NCBI GenBank assembly: GCA_900553685.1
Contig: USEI01000007.1
Span: 20,787-84,786, forward strand
Direction: 5' to 3'
Origin: an uncultured Clostridium sp.
Lineage (GTDB): Bacteria; Bacillota; Clostridia; TANB77; CAG-508
Length of the DNA: 64,000 nucleotides
Shown here: one piece after another, positions 45,248 to 53,936 of the stretch
How the letters are laid out: the number at the start of each line of letters is the position of its first letter
Position numbering within the stretch: position 1 is the stretch's first letter
Notes under the pieces: generated by a model
The model's database searches: none
Seen by the model: only the letters and a program-made list of their open reading frames with translations
Told to the model about the DNA's origin: nothing
Program-made: the position numbers and the translations under genes

Positions 45248-45348
45248 TTTTTATCTCCTCCTTTCGTTAATACTTTTAAATATTTATATCCAATCTTTTT
45301 AATCTTCAATAATATTTTTATAGTTTACTATTGTTTTAAATTTATATT

Positions 45349-46002
45349 TTAATTTTTATTTTCACTTTCATCTTCAGTATTATCTTCTTCGTTGCCATCA
45401 TCGTCTTCTTCGTCTTCTTCGTCCTCTTCATTATCCTCATCATCGTCTTCTTCATTTTCTTTTTTATCTGCGATATAATCTTTTATCTGTAAGAAAATTA
45501 ATAATGCAAAAGGTATGAATATAATAATATAAAATGCTGTTAAATTATTCATTAATTTTGTTAAAATGCTTATAAGCACACATTTATATATAACCTTTCC
45601 ATATATTTGATCTGCTGTTATTTGTGGATCTTCTGTATCATTCGCTATACCTTTTGTATAAAATATTCTACCACCAACAGTTTCTTCAATTCTAACAATT
45701 TGGTGAGTTACAACTCTATCTTTAAATGTACCAACTTCTCCAAGATAAGTTATATCATCCCCTACTTCTAATTTGTTAGTATCAACTTCTTTTATAATTA
45801 GTACATCACCCACATTATATTTAGGAACCATACTTCCTGTTGCAACATTAAAAATTCTAAATCCACCAACAGCTATTTCATTATTAGAAAATCTTTGAAG
45901 AGCTAAAACTGCAATTAGTAGTATTAATGCAATTATACATATTATTTTTATTATTGTTGTTATAATGCTAAAAATTTTTTTTGTATTTGTTTCTTCTTTC
46001 AT
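45349..46002 (-). CDS. SipW-type signal peptidase I with acidic tail
   Basis: S26B peptidase, about 217 residues. TM near 15-38, Ser in NVATGSMVPKYNVGD, His in RVVTHQIVRIEE, the TKGIANDTEDP strand, a second TM (about 145-170) and a C-terminal tail made almost wholly of Asp/Glu. ATG at 46002 follows the upstream stop by one base (TAAGATG), and the ribosome site AAGAGG lies in the end of that gene. It probably processes the TasA-like proteins of the same operon. Confidence 0.88.
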   Translation of the reverse strand: MKEETNTKKIFSIITTIIKIICIIALILLIAVLALQRFSNNEIAVGGFRIFNVATGSMVPKYNVGDVLIIKEVDTNKLEVGDDITYLGEVGTFKDRVVTHQIVRIEETVGGRIFYTKGIANDTEDPQITADQIYGKVIYKCVLISILTKLMNNLTAFYIIIFIPFALLIFLQIKDYIADKKENEEDDDEDNEEDEEDEEDDDGNEEDNTEDESENKN

Positions 46003-46003
46003 C

Positions 46004-47131
46004 TTACCTCTTTTCACCTTCACTAATTTTCAAAACATATTTACTAATATATTTTTTAAATATTTCTTGTACTTCTTTGTTAGAAGCCTGTCTCTTATAC
46101 TTTATTATTTTATACTGCTTACTAACTAAGTTTTTTAGTTGTTCTTCAGTTAACCCTTCATTAACATCTATAGTTCTTTCAACCATATTTGCAATTAATT
46201 GTTCTATTATCTCTTTTTTATATTTATTTTTAATTTCTGGATTTTCAACACTTTGTAAAATCAAGTAATCAAGCAAAAATGTTTCATCAACTAACTTTTT
46301 TGCTTTTCCTCTTTCTTTATATTTTTTTTCTTTATTTTCCATGTCAGTTACTTTCATTTTATCCATTTCATTAATTAGAAAATCCCAAAGTTTTGCTGCA
46401 TATTGGAAATTAACATTTTTTAATATAACATTGTTCTTTTTAAGAGGTGGCGTTATTAATTGTACGTTTTGCTTTTCTAAAGTTTGATAAGTTGTTGTTA
46501 ACATTAAATTACCAATTTTTTTTTCTAAAGTTTTTAATCTATTAATCATTTCTTTAATTTCTTCTGTTCTTTTTGAAGATTCTGATGAAGAAGTCATTAT
46601 TATTTGTATATCAACTTTATCTTTTCCGTTATAGGATTTTCCTTGATAATCAACTTGTTTGAATTCTTTTGATGTTGCTAATTTTTCTTTTAAAAGTTTA
46701 TTTTTTTCTCTTACAACAATTGCTCTCATTTTTTGAATTAGAGTATATATAAATCTGTTTTCATAAGTATTTAAAGTTTCTTCTTTAAATACATTTAATA
46801 ATTTTCCTGGTTTAACATCACCATTTTCATCAACATCTTCAATAAATCCTGCATTTTTAGATAAGTGTTTAATACTTTCAACTGTAACTTTTTTTATTTT
46901 TTCAATTTTTACTACTTCTTCTTCATTAACAATAAGCCTAGTGGGTGCTGCTAAAATATTTTCGATATATGGAATTGTCTTTTCCACTTTATCCATCCAA
47001 AGTCCTTCAATTTTGGGCTTTTCGGCTTCAATTTTAACGTCCATAGTTGAAGAAAGTCTTCTATTAAAATCATTTATTTTATTTTCATTAGAATCTGCAT
47101 ATAATTCAAAAACGTCTAAAATTTTATCCAC
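46004..47131 (-). CDS. DUF2357-like partner protein of the McrB-like ATPase
   Basis: 375 residues, cytosolic and helical, Lys/Glu-rich. The block LNTYENRFIYTLIQKMR (about 120-136) resembles the DUF2357 signature found in partners of McrB-type AAA+ proteins. No nuclease PD-(D/E)xK motif is evident. It is 16 bases downstream of the AAA+ gene, which supports a two-component module. The family call is by motif only and could be wrong. Confidence 0.5.
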   Translation of the reverse strand: MDKILDVFELYADSNENKINDFNRRLSSTMDVKIEAEKPKIEGLWMDKVEKTIPYIENILAAPTRLIVNEEEVVKIEKIKKVTVESIKHLSKNAGFIEDVDENGDVKPGKLLNVFKEETLNTYENRFIYTLIQKMRAIVVREKNKLLKEKLATSKEFKQVDYQGKSYNGKDKVDIQIIMTSSSESSKRTEEIKEMINRLKTLEKKIGNLMLTTTYQTLEKQNVQLITPPLKKNNVILKNVNFQYAAKLWDFLINEMDKMKVTDMENKEKKYKERGKAKKLVDETFLLDYLILQSVENPEIKNKYKKEIIEQLIANMVERTIDVNEGLTEEQLKNLVSKQYKIIKYKRQASNKEVQEIFKKYISKYVLKISEGEKR

Positions 47132-47147
47132 TATATCCTCCTAAAAG

Positions 47148-48683
47148 TTATCCTAATTTCTTCAATCTTAATACATATTCTATACATTCTTTCATTTTAC
47201 CTTTTCCAAATGTTTTATCTAGAAAAGTAACAAATCCATCAATTTCATCTTTTATGTATGCAATATTTAATTGCTCAAATTTTCTTAAAATCTTTTTAGC
47301 TATAAAATAGTCTATTCCTTCAACTTCATCTCCACCACAAGCGACATAAGCTGAGACAAATTTTCCCAAGTGACTTACAATACGGTTACCAAAAGCAACT
47401 TTGAAATGTTTTATAACAAAATCATCCATAGCAGTTATTTTTTTCCAATTTTCTTCTGAAACCTCATGATCTTCTCTTGCTTTCATGAAAAGTCCATCTA
47501 AATATGAGAAATTAACATCCATAGGTGGAGTATCCTCAGCTTCAAAAGCTTTTCCTTTATCATTAATATCTATAGGCATAGCTCTATCGTAAACTTTATC
47601 TGTTACCATAAATGTTGAATCATCATTATTGATAGTTCCAATATACCAAGTATTTGCTGGAATTTTTATTTTACCATTTACTATATGTTTTGGATCGTTT
47701 TCCCATGGACTTGCCACAATTTCTATAATCCACTCATCTCTGTTTGGCATTTCTAGAATAGATAACATTTCTGCAAAATAATATTCAACACGAGCAAGGT
47801 TCATCTCGTCTAATATTACTGTGTATACATCATCTGTATATGAAGCTACATATAATGACTCAAGCAATTGAGTTTCATTAAATTTCTTAGTAAACTCGTT
47901 AAAATAACCAAAAAGTTCTGTTCTATCTCTCCAAGATGGTTGAACTGAAACAACACAAGAATCATGTTTCAAAAATTTTCCCCAAGCATAAGCAAGAGAT
48001 GTTTTACCAGTACCAGAAATACCTTGAAGAATAACTAATTTAGTTGATGCAAGTCCTGCCATAAATACTCTTATCATAGGTAATGTATAGTATAAATGAA
48101 GTCTAGATGCTGCGAAATTTCTAAATGCTATACATAATTCTTCTAACGTAAAATCATTATTGTAATTTTGAACTTTATATTTAGCAAATTTTTTATCTAC
48201 CAATGTAAGTCTTGGGAATCTAATTCCATCATCTTCTTCTAAAGCGTTCTCTCCTTCTTTTTTATCTTTCTCTATATCAACAGTAGCAGATTCATCTGGA
48301 GGTAAACCTAGTTGAGATACCTTCATTGCTAAAATTTCTTCCCTTTCTTTTGTCATTGTTGCAACTCTTTTATTTAAATCTGCAACTTCTTTCATCATGC
48401 TTTCTTGTTCAACTAATGTTTTTCTAAATCTAATATACTTTCTTAAAATTAAATATACTAATAAAATTGTTAATATTAATATAAGTGCTACTGCAATAAT
48501 AGCTATTGCAACTAAAACCCATTCTTGTAATGAAAAATCATTCTTATATTCTTTTATTAAATGTATATATTCTGGTATATCAAAAATTTGTCTAATTCCC
48601 TCAACAAATCCTGTAAGTATTGTTTTCAATCCTGAAAAAAAAGCATTTAAAAATTCATATAAGAATCTTACATAAGTGTCCAT
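47148..48683 (-). CDS. Membrane-anchored McrB/MoxR-like AAA+ ATPase
   Basis: 511 residues. TM at about 55-78 (VLVAIAIIAVALILILTILL), a coiled coil (VEQESMMKEVADLNKRVATM), then a McrB-like AAA_5 domain: Walker A GISGTGKT (about 222), Walker B VILDEMNLARVEYYFAEML, sensor-1 WYIGTINNDDS, and an arginine-containing DKVYDRAMPI. Standard McrB is soluble and restricts DNA; here the membrane anchor and the location inside a TasA/SipW operon argue for a role in envelope remodelling or assembly. Partners are probably 46004 and 48700. Confidence 0.8.
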   Translation of the reverse strand: MDTYVRFLYEFLNAFFSGLKTILTGFVEGIRQIFDIPEYIHLIKEYKNDFSLQEWVLVAIAIIAVALILILTILLVYLILRKYIRFRKTLVEQESMMKEVADLNKRVATMTKEREEILAMKVSQLGLPPDESATVDIEKDKKEGENALEEDDGIRFPRLTLVDKKFAKYKVQNYNNDFTLEELCIAFRNFAASRLHLYYTLPMIRVFMAGLASTKLVILQGISGTGKTSLAYAWGKFLKHDSCVVSVQPSWRDRTELFGYFNEFTKKFNETQLLESLYVASYTDDVYTVILDEMNLARVEYYFAEMLSILEMPNRDEWIIEIVASPWENDPKHIVNGKIKIPANTWYIGTINNDDSTFMVTDKVYDRAMPIDINDKGKAFEAEDTPPMDVNFSYLDGLFMKAREDHEVSEENWKKITAMDDFVIKHFKVAFGNRIVSHLGKFVSAYVACGGDEVEGIDYFIAKKILRKFEQLNIAYIKDEIDGFVTFLDKTFGKGKMKECIEYVLRLKKLG

Positions 48684-48699
48684 ATTTTACCTCAATCCT

Positions 48700-49689
48700 T
48701 TATATTTCTAATATTTTATCATTTTTGTATCTTTTCTTATTTACATCATTAGTATCTGCAAGTATACAGCCAAAAACTTCTGTTATTTGTAATTCGTCTT
48801 TTGTGAATTTTGGCATTTCACTATTAGTTACTAAAGCAAATTTAAAACCTCTTTTAATTATTTCAAAGACTTCCTTTTTGTTTTTTACGAAATCTTCAAA
48901 TTTTATTTCAAAATATATTTTATCTTGAGCAGCTTGATTTTCTAAAATTTCTAGCAACTGTTCTAATTTCTTTTTCTTTTTTAATAAACTTTCAGCAAAA
49001 TCTACTACATATATTCTACTAAAATTCCCATTTAATATTTCTTTTAAAACTTCATTTGCTATCATTGGATATTCAACAAATAGCCTATCTTCGCCTATTA
49101 CATCTGTCTCAAAAGTTTCTTCTATTATTTCTTTGCTAAATATTTCTGGAAAATCAAAATTATATAAAAGCTTAACACGATACATAGTATCATCTAATTT
49201 CTTAAGTGTTATTTCAAAATCTTTCGTTGAATCATATAATTTCAATAAATGATTTATTTTATTCAAATCTGATTCTACTAAATTTGAAAACTCTTTTATA
49301 AAGTTTTTTGTATCCGGATTTCTTAAATTGTATTTTTTTTCTCTTTTCTCTGATATTAATTTTATAACTTTAGATATTTCAACATTTTTTCTAACATAGT
49401 CAAAATAAAAGAAATATTGAAATAATTCTTGTGTATAATCTATAATATCTATTTTATCTGGAAGTTCGGCTCTTAAAGTTTCAGCTTTTACCTTTATAGC
49501 TTCATAAATTCTCCTATGAAATATTCTAATAGTATTATTTACTTCGTAGTTATAATATCTAGAATCGATATAGGCTTGTATGAGCTCATCAGCTACTTCT
49601 CTATCATATTTACTTTTTAATATCATGCTAAAATATTTCTTAAACCTTTTTTGTGTATCAGAAATATGTTTTTGAACTATATTATTCAT
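48700..49689 (-). CDS. Unknown protein of the AAA+ module, 329 aa
   Basis: No family recognised. It is cytosolic, helical and Lys/Glu-rich. The first 130 residues have several Tyr/Phe-rich helices (ELFQYFFYFDYVRKNVEISK), and the C-part looks alpha/beta (FSRIYVVDFAESLL, FKFALVTNSEMPKF), like a small Rossmann-type or vWA-like fold. It lies 16 bases upstream of the AAA+ gene and 15 bases downstream of a TasA-like gene. It is probably a third component of the module. Confidence 0.6.
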   Translation of the reverse strand: MNNIVQKHISDTQKRFKKYFSMILKSKYDREVADELIQAYIDSRYYNYEVNNTIRIFHRRIYEAIKVKAETLRAELPDKIDIIDYTQELFQYFFYFDYVRKNVEISKVIKLISEKREKKYNLRNPDTKNFIKEFSNLVESDLNKINHLLKLYDSTKDFEITLKKLDDTMYRVKLLYNFDFPEIFSKEIIEETFETDVIGEDRLFVEYPMIANEVLKEILNGNFSRIYVVDFAESLLKKKKKLEQLLEILENQAAQDKIYFEIKFEDFVKNKKEVFEIIKRGFKFALVTNSEMPKFTKDELQITEVFGCILADTNDVNKKRYKNDKILEI

Positions 49690-49704
49690 TTTTTCTCCTT
49701 TAAA

Positions 49705-50727
49705 TTATGTATAACTTACATTAACAACTCGTTCTGTATTTTCTCCAAAAGGATATGTATAATTTTTAGAAGCATCAATTTTATAAAATTTTACTATTTT
49801 ACTTTCTTCTGCATCTATTTTAAATTTTATAGAATTAACATAGTTGAAATTATTTTTATCTACATAAGTTGTGTCTCCATTTTCATCTGCAATAAGATAT
49901 ATATTAGAAGTTGTATCCATAACAATTTTATTAGGATCAAAACCAAGTGTTATAATCATTGAGTGACATTTTGCTTTATCTGCATCTGATAATGCAACAT
50001 ACTCTGCTATTGTTATTCTGCTATTTTGTGCATGACTACCAAAAGCCTCATCTACTATATAATAATCTAAAGTATTTGTTATTCTTACTTCCAAATAAGG
50101 TCTATATGCTTCATCTTCTACAACATAAGACATACCTAAATTTCCTATATTGATTTTAAACTCTCCTCTTAAAGTTTCTTCATAAGGTGATGTTGCATGA
50201 GCTTCAAGTTTTATATATATATAATCATTATCATTTAATTTTATATTATTTTTAGGTGTAATTGAAACATTGAAATAATCTCTATTATTTGCAGAAGTTC
50301 TAATTACACCAGAAGTTTTACTGATATAAAAATCTATTAAATCTTCTTTATTATCATATTTTTTTCCGTCACTATGATACACTTCATAATCATAGCTAAT
50401 ATCATATTCTATATCATCTTTAGATACCTCAATATTATTTTTTCTACTGTTCATGTTAACTGTTATTTCATAAGCATCAACCCCAGACCAGTTATCGGCT
50501 TCAAAATATGCTGTAGTATTATTTAATTTATCACTTCTAAAATAAAATTCTTTAGAACTTAAATAATAACTTCTAATAACAGAATAAACATATCTAGAAA
50601 AAGTAACTGACGCAGGTACTACAACTCTTATAATTTGTATAATTATGAATATAAGTATAAGAAATAAAATTAACTTTTTTATACCCATATTTTTTCTTCT
50701 TATTCTAGTCTTTTTTCTTTCTCTCAA
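49705..50727 (-). CDS. SipW-substrate-like secreted protein, 340 aa
   Basis: Basic N-tail (MRERKKTRIRRKNMGIKK), TM or signal at about 19-42, then an all-beta exported domain in two parts. The TasA-like features are SVTFSRYVYSVIRSYY after the signal and repeated beta strands. The start codon is probably TTG behind AAGAGG; ATG at residue 14 has no ribosome site. The gene sits in the matrix operon between a TasA-like gene and the AAA+ module. Confidence 0.65.
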   Translation of the reverse strand: MRERKKTRIRRKNMGIKKLILFLILIFIIIQIIRVVVPASVTFSRYVYSVIRSYYLSSKEFYFRSDKLNNTTAYFEADNWSGVDAYEITVNMNSRKNNIEVSKDDIEYDISYDYEVYHSDGKKYDNKEDLIDFYISKTSGVIRTSANNRDYFNVSITPKNNIKLNDNDYIYIKLEAHATSPYEETLRGEFKINIGNLGMSYVVEDEAYRPYLEVRITNTLDYYIVDEAFGSHAQNSRITIAEYVALSDADKAKCHSMIITLGFDPNKIVMDTTSNIYLIADENGDTTYVDKNNFNYVNSIKFKIDAEESKIVKFYKIDASKNYTYPFGENTERVVNVSYT

Positions 50728-50745
50728 TTCTACTCATCCTCTTAA

Positions 50746-51357
50746 TTAATCTATAATTTGTTTAGAATCTATTGAAATTTCAATACACTCTATAATATCT
50801 TGATATTCTATTCCTTTAAATTCTTCTGGAAATTCTATCACTAGAGTATATGTATTTGTATATCCTTGTGTATAAGGAAATTCTTGTTTATCTTCAACTA
50901 ATTGTTTAAAATATGTTGCATCTTCATCTTGAGTTATTATTGGAATTTCTATAATATCATCTGAATTTGCATTATCAGCACTTTGATTCATATATAATTT
51001 ATATTCTAAAGGTAAGTTTGTAGTTGTTCTTATTTTTAAAGTATATTCCATATCAGTTTCTGAAATTACGTCATTTCCTTCGTCATCTACATAATAATTA
51101 GAGATTGAAAATTCACATTTTTGAGTACTGCCAGGAATCATATCATCTAAAGCAATTACTTTAGATTTGTAATCATCTTTTAGCAAATAAAACGCTACAT
51201 CAATGTCTGCACTTGAATTTGCTTCAGATTCATACAAAGAGTATGAACTAAAAATAAGCTTATAAAGCACTAATAAAATAGCAAGAATTATTAATAGCTT
51301 TATTCTACGCTTTATTCTCATTGCTTTCCTTTCTCTTAGGTATTTTCCTCTAATCAT
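50746..51357 (-). CDS. TasA-like secreted protein, 203 aa
   Basis: Basic N-terminus, hydrophobic segment (about 19-36) ending FSSYSLYESEANSSADI, a SipW-type pattern, and a beta-rich domain with IPGSTQKCEFSISN and YTLVIEFPEEF. The ATG 12 codons downstream has a better ribosome site (GAAAGGAAAGCA) than the first, so the true start is uncertain. Member of the matrix operon. Confidence 0.7.
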   Translation of the reverse strand: MIRGKYLRERKAMRIKRRIKLLIILAILLVLYKLIFSSYSLYESEANSSADIDVAFYLLKDDYKSKVIALDDMIPGSTQKCEFSISNYYVDDEGNDVISETDMEYTLKIRTTTNLPLEYKLYMNQSADNANSDDIIEIPIITQDEDATYFKQLVEDKQEFPYTQGYTNTYTLVIEFPEEFKGIEYQDIIECIEISIDSKQIID

Positions 51358-51394
51358 AACTTTCTCTTAAATCCTCTTTCGCATATTTCTTAAT

Positions 51395-51871
51395 CTACTT
51401 TTTTCTAAAAAATAATATCTTAATCATAATTATAGTAAAAATTATTGCAAGTAAAACTTCTGGAGTTCTAAAAACATTCATCCAAACTGCTACATTTGAT
51501 ATTATAAAAACTACTTTACCCACAACCTCATCTTTTGTAATTGGATTATCTTCTGAATTATTTGCATCACCTTTTGTTGTTATTTTATTATCTTCTATTT
51601 TTATTACTCGGTGTGTTACAAAATCTTCTCCACTTTTGTAAGTAATAATATCGTTTACTTCTACATCTTGTGTTAATTTAACTATAACTATATCTTTTAT
51701 TTGAATCGTATCTGCCATACTTCCAGTAATAACTTGAAATATTGTATATCCACAAAAATTAATATATTTTTTTCCAAATATTTTTATTTGCGAATAACAA
51801 AATAATAATATTACTAAAATAATAATTAATATAATTGCTACAAAATCAATGTTTTTTAGTTTTTCTTTCAT
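51395..51871 (-). CDS. SipW-type signal peptidase I, short form
   Basis: 158 residues. TM at about 8-27, Ser in FQVITGSMADTIQIKDIVIV, His in DFVTHRVIKIED, TTKGDANNSEDNPI, and a C-terminal TM (about 128-155). All S26B motifs are present, with the SipW Ser-His pair. It is flanked by two TasA-like genes, its likely substrates. Confidence 0.9.
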   Translation of the reverse strand: MKEKLKNIDFVAIILIIILVILLFCYSQIKIFGKKYINFCGYTIFQVITGSMADTIQIKDIVIVKLTQDVEVNDIITYKSGEDFVTHRVIKIEDNKITTKGDANNSEDNPITKDEVVGKVVFIISNVAVWMNVFRTPEVLLAIIFTIIMIKILFFRKK

Positions 51872-51883
51872 TTCTACTCCAAA

Positions 51884-52507
51884 TTAATTGCCTGTATATT
51901 GTATAACATTTACTTTAATAGGTATACTTATTACATTATCAGAAACTTTTCCAATTTCTGAATCTGTTTCATTATTATCCTCATTATTTTCCCATTCAAC
52001 AAAAATTCTTATTGTATCTAATCTTTCATTTTCATTTTCTGACTGAATTTCTGCTATTTTTTTTATTCTCTCTACAATTTCTGGTCCATCAGGATTTGAA
52101 GTTATCGTTAATTCTTTTCCATTTATTTCTTGAATATCTGTTATTTTTATATTAACATCAGGTATGCTTACATTTGAATCATCTATTTCAACAGTATATT
52201 TCATTGAAACATCAGTATCTGTTGGATCTATAACTAAATCAAAATAACCTTTCATACCTGGAGCTACATTTGGATATTTTACATGTGGAAAGCTGTCCCA
52301 ATCCCAATAAACTTTATCCATATTAAAATCTGTAGATGCTGTTTCTGTAGTAATATCTGTATCATTAAGTTTTATTACCCATTTTCCTACTTCTTCATTT
52401 ATTACGGCTGTTGCTTCATTTGCATATTTTGAAAATGTTGACCTTAATATAACTACAAGCAAAACCAATATTAAAATAAAAATTATAAGTTTTATCTTTT
52501 TATTCAC
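51884..52507 (-). CDS. TasA-like secreted protein, paralogue of 42667-43290
   Basis: About 207 residues. The hydrophobic segment ends ILRSTFSKYANEATAV, as in RSTYSKYIST of the plus-strand paralogue. Other blocks are PNVAPGMKGYFDLVID (a TasA fold strand pair) and RIFVEWENNED. GTG at 52507 is preferred, because AGGTGA lies 8 bases before it and overlaps the stop of the upstream gene. Confidence 0.75.
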   Translation of the reverse strand: MNKKIKLIIFILILVLLVVILRSTFSKYANEATAVINEEVGKWVIKLNDTDITTETASTDFNMDKVYWDWDSFPHVKYPNVAPGMKGYFDLVIDPTDTDVSMKYTVEIDDSNVSIPDVNIKITDIQEINGKELTITSNPDGPEIVERIKKIAEIQSENENERLDTIRIFVEWENNEDNNETDSEIGKVSDNVISIPIKVNVIQYTGN

Positions 52508-52519
52508 AGTATATATCAC

Positions 52520-53701
52520 CTATTTTTTATTTTTTTCAGCTTCTAGTTTTTTCTTTTTAGCCTCGATTAAAGCTTTCTTCTCTTCAGGAGACATTGCTTT
52601 TAACTTAGCTTCAAGAAGAGCTTTTTTTTCTTCAGGAGACATTGCTTTCATTTTTTCTTCAACTAAAGCTCTTTTTTCTTTATCTGTTAAATTGCCTTTT
52701 TCTTTTAATTGCTTTGTATTTAAACTTTTTTCTTTAACTTCTTCCTTTTCTTGCTGTTTTTCATCTTTTTTATTCTCTGATACTTTTTCTGCTTCTTCTT
52801 TGTTTTTCTCTTCAACTGGTCTCTCGTCTATTTTTTTATCTGATTCATTATCGTCAATTTCTTTTTTATTATCCGAAGTTTTTATTTCTTCTTTTTCATC
52901 ATTCTGCTCTTTTTTTGCTTCTACCTTTTCATTCTTACTTTTCTTATCTGTTTTTTTCTCATTAATATCGTCATTTTCATCTATATTTTCATTTTCTTTA
53001 TTTTTTGCTTTTTTAGATTTTTTTTCAGTTTTTTCTTCATCTTCATTATCTTCTTTTACATCATCTTCTGCAATTTCTTCAGCTTTTTTTGTCTTGTTCT
53101 TTTTTTCAGAAGCTGACTTTTTATTTTTTGAAGATTTTTTCTTAGAACTTTTCTCTTCTGTTTCATCTTCTGCACCGCTAAATTCAAGAATAATTGAATA
53201 TACTGTATATAGAAATGCTATTAATGATGGGAACACACCTAAAAATAAGAATCCCCATTTAGATTCTAATACACTTAAAACATTTCCTACTCCAGGAATA
53301 ACTTTTGCAGTTTCTGATTTACCTATAAAATATGAACTTGAAAATTTATATTCACCTTGTTCATCTTTTTTTACAGTAAAAGTATATTCTGAATCAGTTA
53401 CAGGTTCTATTCCTTGAACTGTAGCATAATTAATTGTAGTTTCTCCCCCAACAGTCCTATAAAAGAATATTGTATCACCTAAACTAACATCAGAAAATTC
53501 ATTTTTGTCTATTATTACCAAATCTCCTTTTGAATAATCTGGTTCTAAATCCTCATCAATTATTGGAACCAAAGTCTTACTTCCAAAAACTGTGACTTTG
53601 TAATCATTATAAGATAATAGACAAATTGTTACAAAAATTATTAACAAAATATATGCAATTATTGCAAAATCTTTCAAAAAATTAATTATTTTTTTCATCA
53701 T
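52520..53701 (-). CDS. Signal-peptidase-like protein without catalytic residues, charged tail
   Basis: 393 residues. The first 180 have the S26B layout (TM at about 10-30, GDLVIIDKNEF and LGDTIFFYRT strands, a second TM near 150-172). The Ser motif reads EDLEPDYSKGD and the VTHR region reads TINYATVQG, so both catalytic residues are missing. The 200-residue tail is Lys/Glu-rich coiled coil and ends with near-identical repeats around KAMSPEEKKALLEAK. It is the first gene of the matrix operon. It could be a regulatory pseudo-peptidase or scaffold. Confidence 0.7.
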   Translation of the reverse strand: MMKKIINFLKDFAIIAYILLIIFVTICLLSYNDYKVTVFGSKTLVPIIDEDLEPDYSKGDLVIIDKNEFSDVSLGDTIFFYRTVGGETTINYATVQGIEPVTDSEYTFTVKKDEQGEYKFSSSYFIGKSETAKVIPGVGNVLSVLESKWGFLFLGVFPSLIAFLYTVYSIILEFSGAEDETEEKSSKKKSSKNKKSASEKKNKTKKAEEIAEDDVKEDNEDEEKTEKKSKKAKNKENENIDENDDINEKKTDKKSKNEKVEAKKEQNDEKEEIKTSDNKKEIDDNESDKKIDERPVEEKNKEEAEKVSENKKDEKQQEKEEVKEKSLNTKQLKEKGNLTDKEKRALVEEKMKAMSPEEKKALLEAKLKAMSPEEKKALIEAKKKKLEAEKNKK

Positions 53702-53734
53702 ATCTTTCCTTCTAAACCCAATATTATAATTTAG

Positions 53735-53763
53735 AGTATATCATTAATAGTCCTATATTTCAA
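53735..53763 (-). promoter_or_regulatory. Promoter of the 53.7-44.5 kb matrix operon
   Basis: Minus strand TTGAAA (53758-53763), 17 bases, TATACT (53735-53740), with TGA before the -10 (extended). Confidence 0.7.
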
Positions 53764-53795
53764 TGAATTTTATGTTTCATTTGGTTATAATTTTA

Positions 53796-53817
53796 GTAAC
53801 AAAAATGTAACAAAAAT
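53796..53817. promoter_or_regulatory. Tandem 11-bp repeat carrying TGTTAC boxes
   Basis: GTAACAAAAAT twice without a gap (on the minus strand ATTTTTGTTAC twice). The nearer copy is 32 bases upstream of the -35 of the minus-strand operon. The site also lies before the divergent gene at 53937. Confidence 0.45.
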
Positions 53818-53936
53818 GTAATCTTTTTTTGCTTATTTGCGAAAAAAATCCATTTACTTTTTTTTTCTGTTATATTATAATATTTTATATAATTATGGAA
53901 TTAATTGAATTATTCTGTCGATATGGAGGTTTTAAA

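Noticed and set aside
46004..48683. Full McrBC restriction system
   Set aside because: The AAA+ protein has a TM anchor, the partner shows no nuclease motif I can see, and the neighbours are matrix genes.
52692..53417. Long Ser/Phe-rich open frame on the plus strand
   Set aside because: It is the complement of the Lys/Glu repeat region of the pseudo-peptidase gene and has no ribosome site.
53829..53936. N-terminal extension of the acidic giant protein with hydrophobic residues (possible signal)
   Set aside because: No ribosome site at 53829. GGAGG followed by ATG at 53937 is a clear start, so the hydrophobic stretch is not translated.
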